Both the position numbers and the translations under genes were made by a program. A stretch of DNA of 64,000 nt from Patescibacteria group bacterium. GTDB lineage: Bacteria > Patescibacteriota > Patescibacteriia > 2-12-FULL-60-25. Position 1 is the first letter of the stretch; the number at the start of each line of letters is the position of its first letter. Positions 50,831-58,297 of the stretch are shown here, one piece after another. The notes below the pieces were generated by a model. The model was not told where the DNA came from and ran no database searches. It was given only the letters and a program-made list of their open reading frames with translations. The stretch is from positions 62,001 to 126,000 of the forward strand of contig JAQURS010000001.1 in NCBI GenBank assembly GCA_028715505.1. The letters run 5' to 3'.

Positions 50831-51748
50831 TCAGGCCTTACCTTCGCTTTTGAACAAGATCATTTTCCGCATGGCGATCTCGCGCATCAGGATTATGGCT
50901 GGTTCAAGCAGTTTTCGGGGGTCGATCACGTTACCCATCTGATCCACCGCTTCGCGGATGCCGGCCGTGAAACCCAACCTCAAATCAGTATCAATGTTTA
51001 TCTTGCTGACGCCGTATTTGATGGCCTGCTTGATGTCTTCGTCCAAAACGCCGCGAGCTTTGCCCAGTTTGGCGCCGTGGTATTCGGCCAGTTTAACGAC
51101 GTCTTCCATCACGCCCGAAGCGCCGTGCAACACGATCGGATTTTTGACGAGCCTGGCGATCTTCTTTAACCGTTCGATATCAAGGTGAGTCTCGCCTTTG
51201 AATTTGAAAGCCCCGTGTGCCGTACCGATGGCCACAGCCAAACTATCGCACTTGGTTTCTTTTACGAACTTGGCCGCCTGCTCAGGATTTGTGAGGTGCG
51301 CGTCTTTTTCCTCCACGCTCACGAAATCCTCGATGCCCGCGATGGCGCCGATCTCGGCTTCGACGCTGACTTTTTTAGCGCGCGCCCAAGCCACGACTTG
51401 TTTTGTTTTAGCGACGTTCTCTTTTAGCGGGAGCGACGAGCCGTCGAACATCACGCTGGTGTAACCTTTTTGGATGGCTTCCTTAATAAGTTTAAGATTT
51501 TTTCCGTGATCCAAATGTAAAGCCATGGGAATCGGCGCCTTGGCCGCGACTTTGGCCATGGCGATCAGGTAATCCATGCCCGCGTACTCGATCGCGCCTT
51601 CGGAAGTCTGCACGATAATGGGGGAGCGCATCTTAACGGCCGCGGCCACGATGGCTTTGAGCGCTTCCAAGTTGTTGATGTTCAAAGCGGGCACGGCGTA
51701 ATGCCTTTCGCGCGCCGATTTGAGGATTTTAATGGCTGGTACGAGCAT
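50831..51748 (-). CDS. fba: Class II fructose-bisphosphate aldolase
   Basis: A 305-residue zinc-dependent aldolase, cleaving fructose-1,6-bisphosphate to dihydroxyacetone phosphate and glyceraldehyde-3-phosphate. Family motifs: YAVPALNINNLEALKAIV, MALHLDHGKNLKLIKEAI (His zinc ligand and catalytic Asp), SVMFDGSSLPLKENV, VSVEAEIGAIAG, AVAIGTAHGAFKF and VLHGASGV, GVSKINIDTDLR. It could also be a tagatose-bisphosphate aldolase of the same family. It is the last gene of the tkt operon, starting 4 bases after the preceding stop. Confidence 0.93.
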   Translation of the reverse strand: MLVPAIKILKSARERHYAVPALNINNLEALKAIVAAAVKMRSPIIVQTSEGAIEYAGMDYLIAMAKVAAKAPIPMALHLDHGKNLKLIKEAIQKGYTSVMFDGSSLPLKENVAKTKQVVAWARAKKVSVEAEIGAIAGIEDFVSVEEKDAHLTNPEQAAKFVKETKCDSLAVAIGTAHGAFKFKGETHLDIERLKKIARLVKNPIVLHGASGVMEDVVKLAEYHGAKLGKARGVLDEDIKQAIKYGVSKINIDTDLRLGFTAGIREAVDQMGNVIDPRKLLEPAIILMREIAMRKMILFKSEGKA

Positions 51749-51752
51749 AAAA

Positions 51753-52319
51753 TTATTTTTTTTCTAAGGCGTTAATCAACTCAGCGACTACTGTTAATTC
51801 AGCTTGGGCCTCGGCCAGCAATATTTGGTTGGATCCTTGCGATTCGGATTGAGAGGTCGCCTGCCTTAGGTTGGCCGCCTTGTCCTTCTCGATGGCTTTT
51901 AAAGTCAAAATAAGATCGGCGGGCAAAGGATGGCCTGAATTCAAGTTATCATAAGCTTCGATCAAACTCATGTACCTTAGTTTGTGTCCCAACAAAAAAT
52001 CTTCCTGCTTTTTGATGTCATCAATGGTGTACTCTTTGTAGACCAAGCCTTTCATGTGACGTCGTTCACTCTTGGGTTTTCTCATGCTAGTCAACAATGC
52101 GTCGGCGGCCTGCACGGACCCTTTCTCAAATTCCAATTGTTTAACTAAAAAAGGCAAAAGCCTGGTTTTGAGTTTTGATTCGGGGGTTTCCCGCATGGTT
52201 TTTTGAGATCGAGGATTTTCGGGCGGGGCGGGTGGAAGCTTACCTTCCTTGCGCAGTTGGGCGATCTGGTCCGGTGTCAAACAAATGTTGGCCTTGGGAT
52301 CTTCGAATTTCTTGGACAT
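51753..52319 (-). CDS. Hypothetical helical protein in the tkt-fba operon
   Basis: A 188-residue soluble protein without known domain. The N-terminal 60 residues are polar (LPPAPPENPRSQKTMRETPE). The rest is helical with coiled-coil tendency (FLLGHKLRYMSLIEAYDNLN; LILTLKAIEKDKAANLRQAT; LAEAQAELTVVAELINALEK). It lies between tkt C-terminal and fba genes with gaps of 1 and 4 bases, so it is part of the operon. Any role in sugar-phosphate metabolism is guesswork. Confidence 0.65.
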   Translation of the reverse strand: MSKKFEDPKANICLTPDQIAQLRKEGKLPPAPPENPRSQKTMRETPESKLKTRLLPFLVKQLEFEKGSVQAADALLTSMRKPKSERRHMKGLVYKEYTIDDIKKQEDFLLGHKLRYMSLIEAYDNLNSGHPLPADLILTLKAIEKDKAANLRQATSQSESQGSNQILLAEAQAELTVVAELINALEKK

Positions 52320-52320
52320 A

Positions 52321-53298
52321 TTATTTACGATTGATGGCTTTTAAAGCCGCTTTGACGATGTTTTCCTTGGTCATACCGTATTTTGCCAGCAATTCGTCCG
52401 GGGCGCCAGACTCGCCGAATTTATTGGGCATGCCGATTGGTTCGACGGGCACGGGATATCTCTTGGCCAGGCACTCGGATACTGCCCCGAAAAGTCCGCC
52501 CATAAGCTGATGCTCCTCGACCGTCACGGCGCAATGGGTCTTTTTGACAGACTGGACGATGGTTTTGGCGTCCAAGGGTTTGATGGTGTGCGAATTGATA
52601 ACTTCGGCTTCGATGCCTTGTTCGGCCAGCATCTCGGCTGCCATCAATGTTTGGTGGAGCAGGGGACCGCAGGCGATGATCGTCACGTCATAACCCTCGC
52701 GGCAAAGATTGGCCTGGCCGATTTTAAAAGGTGTTTGTTTGACCGTGATGACCGGCGTCTTCTCGCGTCCGAAACGGAAGTAAACCGGGCCTTTATGGGC
52801 CGCGGCGGCCAACGTACATTTCCTGGTTTCTTCCGCGTCGCACGGAGCTATGACGACTAGACCCGGAATGGCGCGGGTGATGGCCATGTCTTCGAGCGCC
52901 TGATGAGTCGCGCCGTCCGGACCCACGCTCACGCCAGTGTGGGCGCCCGCAATTTTGACGTTGGCTTTTGAATAACAAACTGAAACGCGCAGCTGGTCCC
53001 AGTTCCTACCCGGCGAGAAGACGGCGTAAGAAGACACGAAGGGAATTTTGCCGGTCAAAGCCAAACCGGCCGCCACGCCCATCATGTTTTGTTCAGCCAC
53101 GCCGCACTCCACGAAACGGTTGGGGTATTTTTTTTGAAAGGGGAGCACGCGAGTGGATTCGCCCACGTCGGCCGTCAGGACAACAACTTTGGGATTGCTT
53201 TTGCCCAGCTCCAACAAACCTTCGCCATAGCCGTCGCGCGTGGCTTTTTTCTCGACCGTCTTATACATCCAGTATTTGCTTAAACTTATGGGCTTCAT
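52321..53298 (-). CDS. tkt: Transketolase, C-terminal subunit
   Basis: A 325-residue protein holding the pyrimidine-binding and C-terminal domains of transketolase: VVVLTADVGESTRVLPF, RFVECGVAEQNMMGVAAGLA (the Glu that activates thiamine diphosphate), HTGVSVGPDGATHQALEDMA, and GYDVTIIACGPLLHQTLMAA. The start MKPISLSKYWMYK is chosen because it overlaps the upstream subunit's stop (ATGA); earlier in-frame codons lie inside that gene. Split transketolases are common in archaea and small bacteria. Confidence 0.93.
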   Translation of the reverse strand: MKPISLSKYWMYKTVEKKATRDGYGEGLLELGKSNPKVVVLTADVGESTRVLPFQKKYPNRFVECGVAEQNMMGVAAGLALTGKIPFVSSYAVFSPGRNWDQLRVSVCYSKANVKIAGAHTGVSVGPDGATHQALEDMAITRAIPGLVVIAPCDAEETRKCTLAAAAHKGPVYFRFGREKTPVITVKQTPFKIGQANLCREGYDVTIIACGPLLHQTLMAAEMLAEQGIEAEVINSHTIKPLDAKTIVQSVKKTHCAVTVEEHQLMGGLFGAVSECLAKRYPVPVEPIGMPNKFGESGAPDELLAKYGMTKENIVKAALKAINRK

Positions 53299-54116
53299 AG
53301 CTTGCTTAATTCTTCCAAAGCTTGTTTGGCTTCTTTGGGATTCGGGGCTTTGCCGTGCCATTCGTATTTATTCTCCATGAAACTCACGCCTTTGCCTGGG
53401 ATTGTATGACAAATTATTGCCGTGGGTTTGGATTGATTTTTCGCGCGGCGCATGGCTTTGATAATCAAAGGCATTTTATGCCCGTTAATTTCGATGACTT
53501 TCCAGTTGAATGCCTTTAATTTCTTTTTGAAAATTTCGAGCGGCATGACGTCTTCCGTGTTGCCGCTGATTTGTATTCGGTTGCGATCGATCAGAGCCGT
53601 CAAACCGCCAAGCTTGAGTTTACCGGCCAGCATAAAAGCTTCCCAAGTCTGGCCTTCGTCAAACTCGCCGTCACTCATCAGGCACCAAACGTGGAAGGGT
53701 GATTTATCCATCCTGCCGGCGATGGCCATGCCAACCGCTTGCGAGATGCCTTGGGAAAGCGGCCCCCCGGACGTCTCAATGCCAATATCGAAATGATTAT
53801 TTGAATGCCCTTGCAGCCGTGATCCAAGCCGGCGAAGCGTCATCAATTCCTTAATCGGAAAATATCCGCGGCGGGCCAAAGCCGAATACAGGACGGGGCA
53901 GATGTGGGCGTTCGAAAGCACCACGCGGTCGCGCTTGGGGTTATGCTTTTTTTGCGGATCGAGGTTGGCTTCGTCTCCAAAATAAAGCGCCGTCAAAACG
54001 TCGGCCATGCCAAGCGAACCGGCGGGATGGCCGGAACCGGCTTGGGCGATCATCTTAATCACGTCCTGCCGTATCAGGTTCGCGGTTTCTTCCATTTGGC
54101 GGATCGCAAGGTCCAT
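53295..54116 (-). CDS. tkt: Transketolase, N-terminal subunit
   Basis: A 273-residue thiamine-diphosphate-binding half: IAQAGSGHPAGSLGMADVLT, RDRVVLSNAHICPVLYSAL, DIGIETSGGPLSQGISQAVG, and the ThDP/Mg2+ motif MSDGEFDEGQTWEAF continuing through LIDRNRIQISG. It works with the next gene's product in the non-oxidative pentose-phosphate pathway. A TACAAT -10 lies 11 bases before the ATG, so the operon mRNA has little or no leader. It starts the tkt-tkt-unknown-fba operon. Confidence 0.94.
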   Translation of the reverse strand: MDLAIRQMEETANLIRQDVIKMIAQAGSGHPAGSLGMADVLTALYFGDEANLDPQKKHNPKRDRVVLSNAHICPVLYSALARRGYFPIKELMTLRRLGSRLQGHSNNHFDIGIETSGGPLSQGISQAVGMAIAGRMDKSPFHVWCLMSDGEFDEGQTWEAFMLAGKLKLGGLTALIDRNRIQISGNTEDVMPLEIFKKKLKAFNWKVIEINGHKMPLIIKAMRRAKNQSKPTAIICHTIPGKGVSFMENKYEWHGKAPNPKEAKQALEELSKL

Positions 54117-54147
54117 ATCCTGCGATATTGTATCACGATCCGGGCAT

Positions 54148-54181
54148 AAAAAAGAGACGCGGTTTTTCGCGTCTCTGTTTT
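54148..54181 (-). terminator. Terminator of the 54195 gene
   Basis: AGAGACGCG/CGCGTCTCT stem followed by a T-run on the minus strand. The same stem style ends the 56540 gene. Confidence 0.8.
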
Positions 54182-54194
54182 ATTCGATTACGTG

Positions 54195-54983
54195 TTATTT
54201 AACGTTGACCGTGCCTACGATCGATGAATGCAGCCCATCGTAATACTGGAATGAGCCGGTCGTGTTGAACGTGTGGCTGTATGACTGGTTGTAGGAAAGG
54301 TTGTCCGATTGGAAGCCGTCGCTCTTCACGCTGTGCGAAGCGCTGTCTTGGTTGGTCCAGGTAACAGTCGCGCCTTTCTTGACGGTGATGGTGGCCGGAA
54401 CGAAGCCGGAAAGCGTGCTGCCAATGGAGATGGCCGCGACCGTGTCGTCAAAACCCTTATCCTGCGAGATGGTGGTCGTCATGGTCATGACGTTCGACGG
54501 GGTAAATTCGCTGGCGCTCGTGATGGCGTTGCCGACTTTGTAGTTGGTGAAGAAAGCATCCGGCACGTCGTCGATTTGGTTTTTCCAATTGATGTTGTAA
54601 AGAGTCTGGGCCAACTGCTCGGTCGAAACGTGGCGCAGATAACCGCCGCGGTCCACGGCGTAGACTTTCGGATCAGTCGTGATTTTAACCATCTTCTTAC
54701 CCGGGCGATAAGTCACGTTGCCGCCAAGGGGAATGGTCTGGAGCATGTAATCAGGGATTTGGAGAACGCCGTCGAAATTGCTATACCAGGTGAAATAAGT
54801 CTTTTCGTTCGGGAAGACCAGGCGTTTGCCGTTTTCCGCGAAATAGTAAACGGTCTGGCCCGATCCTTTGATCAGGTCGCCGGCGTTAAAAGCGGTCGTG
54901 ACCGCGGCCTGGCTGGCGATTGGCATGACCAAACCCATGGCCATGGCGGCAGCCGAGGCTAAACTGATGGCTCGTTTAAACAT
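54195..54983 (-). CDS. Secreted KGSG/YRPG-domain protein with cupredoxin-like C terminus
   Basis: A 262-residue protein: signal peptide (1-27); the shared domain (about 35-150: LIKGSGQTVYYFAENGKRLV, IPLGGNVTYRPGKKMVKITT, DDVPDAFFTNYKVG); and a C-terminal cupredoxin fold (about 175-262: PATITVKKGATVTWTNQD, SASHSVKSDG, then YYDGLHSSIVGTVNV). The first copper His (ASHSV) and the second (GLHSS) are present, but the blue-copper Cys position is Asp (DGLH instead of CxxH) and the Met position is Ile. It is therefore unlikely to hold a type 1 copper. It follows a private terminator/promoter arrangement within the metabolic block. Confidence 0.72.
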   Translation of the reverse strand: MFKRAISLASAAAMAMGLVMPIASQAAVTTAFNAGDLIKGSGQTVYYFAENGKRLVFPNEKTYFTWYSNFDGVLQIPDYMLQTIPLGGNVTYRPGKKMVKITTDPKVYAVDRGGYLRHVSTEQLAQTLYNINWKNQIDDVPDAFFTNYKVGNAITSASEFTPSNVMTMTTTISQDKGFDDTVAAISIGSTLSGFVPATITVKKGATVTWTNQDSASHSVKSDGFQSDNLSYNQSYSHTFNTTGSFQYYDGLHSSIVGTVNVK

Positions 54984-55047
54984 AAAAATTAAATGAGGAT
55001 TAAGATTGAACTTATTGATTATGTCTTGTTTCAGGCAAAAACGTCAA

Positions 55048-56460
55048 TTATTGGACGGTCACTGTCGTTGAGTTTTCATTAGTTGCCCCAAGCGGATCAG
55101 TTGCTTTGCCGTAAAAAGTTATCGTGCCTTTTTGCGTCCAAGGCCCGGTCGTGACTATACAGAGGGCGGCGCCGTCGCAGTGTTTGAGTAGTTTATGGTT
55201 GGCATCATAAACATCGGTCGAGGCCGTGCCGTCCTGGTCCGATCCGCTGACGGTAATATCTACCGTTTCGCCCGCGTAAATCCAAGGCTTGGCGGCCAAG
55301 ACTTGCACGGCCGGCACGTCGTTGTCCGAAAGGGTGATGGTTTTGATCGCGGTGTAGTAAACCCGTCCCAAGATGTCGGTTATGGTTCCCTGGGCGGTGT
55401 AAACCGTCCCGACGGTTCCCGTGAAAGCCTCGCTCCATTTGCATGAGCGGCCGGGATAATCGCAACCCTTGTGCGCGTTGCCGTTCACGTAGATCGTGAT
55501 ATTTTTAACGTCGATTCCCAAATCGGTTTCAACCGTGATGCCGGTGAATTGGCCGGGCCGGATGACTGGTTGGTCAATCGTGATCAAAGCGCCTTGATCG
55601 GGCGAGGTACTGGTGGCAACGGGGATATTAACGGTTTTAGTCACCTCGGTCATGTCGATGCCTTGAGCGATGGCTTTGGCCACGTAAGTCGTTTTATCGA
55701 AACTTCCGGGGACTTTATAGCTGCCGGAACATAAGGTCGTGAAATTGCAGGTCGTCACCAATTTGTCGTCGAAAAACAGAGTAATCAGCCGCATGCCTTT
55801 GGCGTAAGCGGCGGTGGCATTCAGTCCAACCGTGTCGTTGACGTGCAAAGTGGTTTTATCGCTGACCAATTTAAGGTCTATCGCGTCAGCGTTAGAGCTT
55901 GTGCTGGTTGTGTTCTGGTTGTCGCTCGGAAAAGTCGAAACGGTCGCTTTGTCGACGTCGATGCTGGTGGCCTGGGTTGTTGCCTGAGACGGATCGTAAT
56001 CCGAAACGGAAACGATCGGCGATCCGGTTTTATAATTGGTAAAGAAAGCGTCCGGCACGTCATCCACTTTTTTGGACCAGTCTGATCCGTAGAGCGTTGT
56101 GGCTAAAGCTTCCGTCGTCACGTGGCGGAGCGTGCCGTTGGCGGCCACGGCGTAGACTTTGGGGTCGGTCGTGATTTTGACGAGCTTGACTCCGGGTCGG
56201 TAAGTCACGTTGCCGCCGAGTGAGATGGCGGCCATCTGAACGTCATCGATCGTTCTGACTCCCGAAAAATCGCTGTACCAAGTTTTGTAAGTGTTTTCGG
56301 TCGGGAAGACGAGGCGCTTGCCGTTTTGACTAAGATAATAAACAGCTTGGCCTGAGCCTTTAATGAGCGTGCCCGGTCCTAATGTTCCGGCTTTGGCCGG
56401 CAAGGCGGAGAGGCAGAACAGGGCGGCTAAGCCCAGGGAAATCAAGGAAAAATGTCGCAT
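55048..56460 (-). CDS. Secreted KGSG/YRPG-domain protein with Ig-like repeats
   Basis: A 470-residue protein: signal peptide (1-25); the shared domain (about 28-150: LIKGSGQAVYYLSQNGKRLV, ISLGGNVTYRPGVKLVKITT, DDVPDAFFTNYKTG); a Ser/Thr/Asp linker; then three strand-rich Ig-like segments (about 200-470), each with a Cys pair (CNFTTLC; CDYPGRSC; CDGAALC). The small Cys loops suggest disulfides in an exported protein. The Ig-like part may reach or bind another surface. Confidence 0.7.
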   Translation of the reverse strand: MRHFSLISLGLAALFCLSALPAKAGTLGPGTLIKGSGQAVYYLSQNGKRLVFPTENTYKTWYSDFSGVRTIDDVQMAAISLGGNVTYRPGVKLVKITTDPKVYAVAANGTLRHVTTEALATTLYGSDWSKKVDDVPDAFFTNYKTGSPIVSVSDYDPSQATTQATSIDVDKATVSTFPSDNQNTTSTSSNADAIDLKLVSDKTTLHVNDTVGLNATAAYAKGMRLITLFFDDKLVTTCNFTTLCSGSYKVPGSFDKTTYVAKAIAQGIDMTEVTKTVNIPVATSTSPDQGALITIDQPVIRPGQFTGITVETDLGIDVKNITIYVNGNAHKGCDYPGRSCKWSEAFTGTVGTVYTAQGTITDILGRVYYTAIKTITLSDNDVPAVQVLAAKPWIYAGETVDITVSGSDQDGTASTDVYDANHKLLKHCDGAALCIVTTGPWTQKGTITFYGKATDPLGATNENSTTVTVQ

Positions 56461-56486
56461 ATGATTATGAGTATATCATTCGATTA

Positions 56487-56527
56487 TAAAAAAGTAGAGA
56501 CGCCCGATTGGGCGTCTCTGGTTTTGA
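56487..56527 (-). terminator. Terminator of the 56540 gene
   Basis: AGAGACGCCC/GGGCGTCTCT stem followed by a T/A-rich tract on the minus strand. Confidence 0.75.
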
Positions 56528-56539
56528 ACACGGATTTTA

Positions 56540-57073
56540 TCAATTAGTCGGAGCGGGCAAGCCTTTGTCCTGCCAGATGGCCGTGGCGGACGCCAGCTCG
56601 TTGGCCACGTTGAACTCGATGGAGTTCTGCAAGTTGGTCCCGTACTGGTAGTTGGTGAAGAAAGCGTCCGGCACGTCATCCACTTTTTTTGACCAGTCCG
56701 ATCCGTAGAGCGTAACCGCCATGGCCTCGTCTTTAACCCACCTCAAGTATCCGCCTTTGGAAACGGCGTAGACTTTGGGATCGGTCGTGATTTTGACGAG
56801 CTTGGAACCGGGGCGATAAGTCACGTTGCCGCCGAGCGGAATCGATGAAAGGTCGGAATCGGAAATCTTTACGACCTTCGAATAATCATTGCCGTACCAA
56901 GAAGCGTAGGTCTTCTCGGTTGGGAAGACGAGGCGTTTGCCGTTGGTGGCGTAATAATAAACCGCCGCTCCCGAGCCCTTGATCAACGTGTTTGGTTGCA
57001 CGCTCAAAGCATGGGTTGGCATGGCGTAGGCCAGAAAGATGGCGGCCGCCGCGAACATCATCAGTTTTTTCAT
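56540..57073 (-). CDS. Secreted KGSG/YRPG-domain protein, minimal form
   Basis: A 177-residue protein: signal peptide (MKKLMMFAAAAIFLAYAMP, 1-23) and little more than the shared domain (LIKGSGAAVYYYATNGKRLV, IPLGGNVTYRPGSKLVKITT, DDVPDAFFTNYQYG), with a short C-terminal helix. It therefore shows the domain's natural limits, about 120 residues. The start at 57073 is preferred over one six codons upstream, which lacks a signal-peptide-like N terminus. Confidence 0.7.
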   Translation of the reverse strand: MKKLMMFAAAAIFLAYAMPTHALSVQPNTLIKGSGAAVYYYATNGKRLVFPTEKTYASWYGNDYSKVVKISDSDLSSIPLGGNVTYRPGSKLVKITTDPKVYAVSKGGYLRWVKDEAMAVTLYGSDWSKKVDDVPDAFFTNYQYGTNLQNSIEFNVANELASATAIWQDKGLPAPTN

Positions 57074-57083
57074 AAAATTCACG

Positions 57084-57112
57084 TCTGTCATTCCCGCGAA
57101 GGCGGGAATCCA
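57084..57112. repeat. Palindromic GCGGGAAT element
   Basis: ATTCCCGC-GAAG-GCGGGAAT hairpin with flanking TC/CCAG. This palindrome resembles a widespread intergenic repeat seen in many bacteria. A single copy was noticed here. Confidence 0.5.
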
Positions 57113-57121
57113 GAAAATTAA

Positions 57122-57784
57122 TTAATTATTAATTAGCTGTTTGTAAGCAAAGGAAGGATCTTTAGCCATGAAGATGGCACCCGCGGCATTCAAACGGTCG
57201 GCTCCAGCCTTAATAATCGTCTTGGCGTTCTTCAAACTGATTCCTCCGTCCACGCCGATCCTGATCTTCGGACGTTTGCGCAAGGTTCGGAGAGTTTTAA
57301 GCGCTTCAGGCATGAACTTCTGTCCCGATCTGCCGGGCTTGACTCCCATCACCAAGACTTCATCGATTAAACCTGGTTTAAGGAAAGGTCGCAACTCCTC
57401 GAGCGAAGTGCCGGGGCTGATGGCCAGGCCCGGTTCGATTTTAAACTCACGCGTCATTTCAATCAACTCGCCGTGTTCGATCGGAGCCTCGATGTGCCAG
57501 ATGGCGCGTTTGAGTTCAAGATATTCATGCCACTCGCGGATAATACTCCAAGGGTCTTCGACCATGAGATGCAATTCGATGGCCGGAACGTCCTCCGGGG
57601 GATTAAGCAAATACTCGGCGAACCAACGTCCGTTGTTCAAATCGCGGGGCGTTTTATTTTTGACGAACAGGCCGTCCATGACGTCGATCTGCACGGTCTT
57701 GGAAAGTTTGGCCGCGGCCTCCAGTTTCTTAAAAAATTCTTTTTTGCTTTGGGCCAGAATGGCCGGAATGATTTCGAGTTTCAT
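57122..57784 (-). CDS. rpe: Ribulose-phosphate 3-epimerase
   Basis: A 220-residue TIM-barrel enzyme interconverting ribulose-5-phosphate and xylulose-5-phosphate. Matching segments: IIPAILAQSKKEFFKKLE, TVQIDVMDGLFVKNKT (catalytic Asp), IELHLMVEDPW, EVLVMGVKPGRSGQKFMPEA, and IRIGVDGGISLKNAKTI (second Asp). The phosphate-binding loop near AGADRLNAAGAIF is present. The usual IxPSxL start reads IIPAIL and the central His/Met pattern is slightly divergent. It begins one base after the rpiB stop. Confidence 0.87.
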   Translation of the reverse strand: MKLEIIPAILAQSKKEFFKKLEAAAKLSKTVQIDVMDGLFVKNKTPRDLNNGRWFAEYLLNPPEDVPAIELHLMVEDPWSIIREWHEYLELKRAIWHIEAPIEHGELIEMTREFKIEPGLAISPGTSLEELRPFLKPGLIDEVLVMGVKPGRSGQKFMPEALKTLRTLRKRPKIRIGVDGGISLKNAKTIIKAGADRLNAAGAIFMAKDPSFAYKQLINN

Positions 57785-57785
57785 A

Positions 57786-58211
57786 TTATCCTAACTGTTT
57801 GACTCTTCGCACGTGCCGTGCGGCCGTGGAAGCCCGGGTCTTTAAAAAAGCGTCAATCATCTTGGCGGCTTTGGATTCGTCCGCGTGGTTCCAGCCCGAA
57901 AGGCAGAGTACGTTAATGTCGTTGTGCTCGCGCGCTTGTTTCACTTCTTCGGTCGAGTGGCCCACGGCCGCGCGGATGCCTTTGGCGCGGTTGGCCGCTA
58001 TACAAACTCCGACTCCGCTGCCGCAGAATAAGATGCCTCGACCAGCTTTGGATAATTTGCCCGTGAGTTTTTTTGCCACGCCCGGGTAGTCGTCGCCGTC
58101 CTTGAAAATCGGCGTCAGGTCCACGAGTTTGTTGCCTAGCCTGGAGAGGTGCGCCTTAAGCCTGTCTTTGAGCGCGAAGCCCGCGTGATCGGCCGCAAGA
58201 TAAATTGTCAT
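57786..58211 (-). CDS. rpiB: Ribose-5-phosphate isomerase B
   Basis: A 141-residue RpiB/LacAB-family enzyme converting ribose-5-phosphate and ribulose-5-phosphate. Key segments: IYLAADHAGFALKDRLKAHL, DDYPGVAKKLTGKL, GRGILFCGSGVGVCIAANRA (with the catalytic Cys in FCGSG), KGIRAAVGHSTEEVKQAREH and NDINVLCLSG. It is divergent from ileS. With rpe, the tkt genes and fba it completes a non-oxidative pentose-phosphate set. Confidence 0.94.
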   Translation of the reverse strand: MTIYLAADHAGFALKDRLKAHLSRLGNKLVDLTPIFKDGDDYPGVAKKLTGKLSKAGRGILFCGSGVGVCIAANRAKGIRAAVGHSTEEVKQAREHNDINVLCLSGWNHADESKAAKMIDAFLKTRASTAARHVRRVKQLG

Positions 58212-58297
58212 ACTTGAATAATCATAAACTACAAACCCGAATCGAGAAAGAGTTTGGAGTTGACCAACCGCATTTTTTGAGCCAATATATGCGCTAT

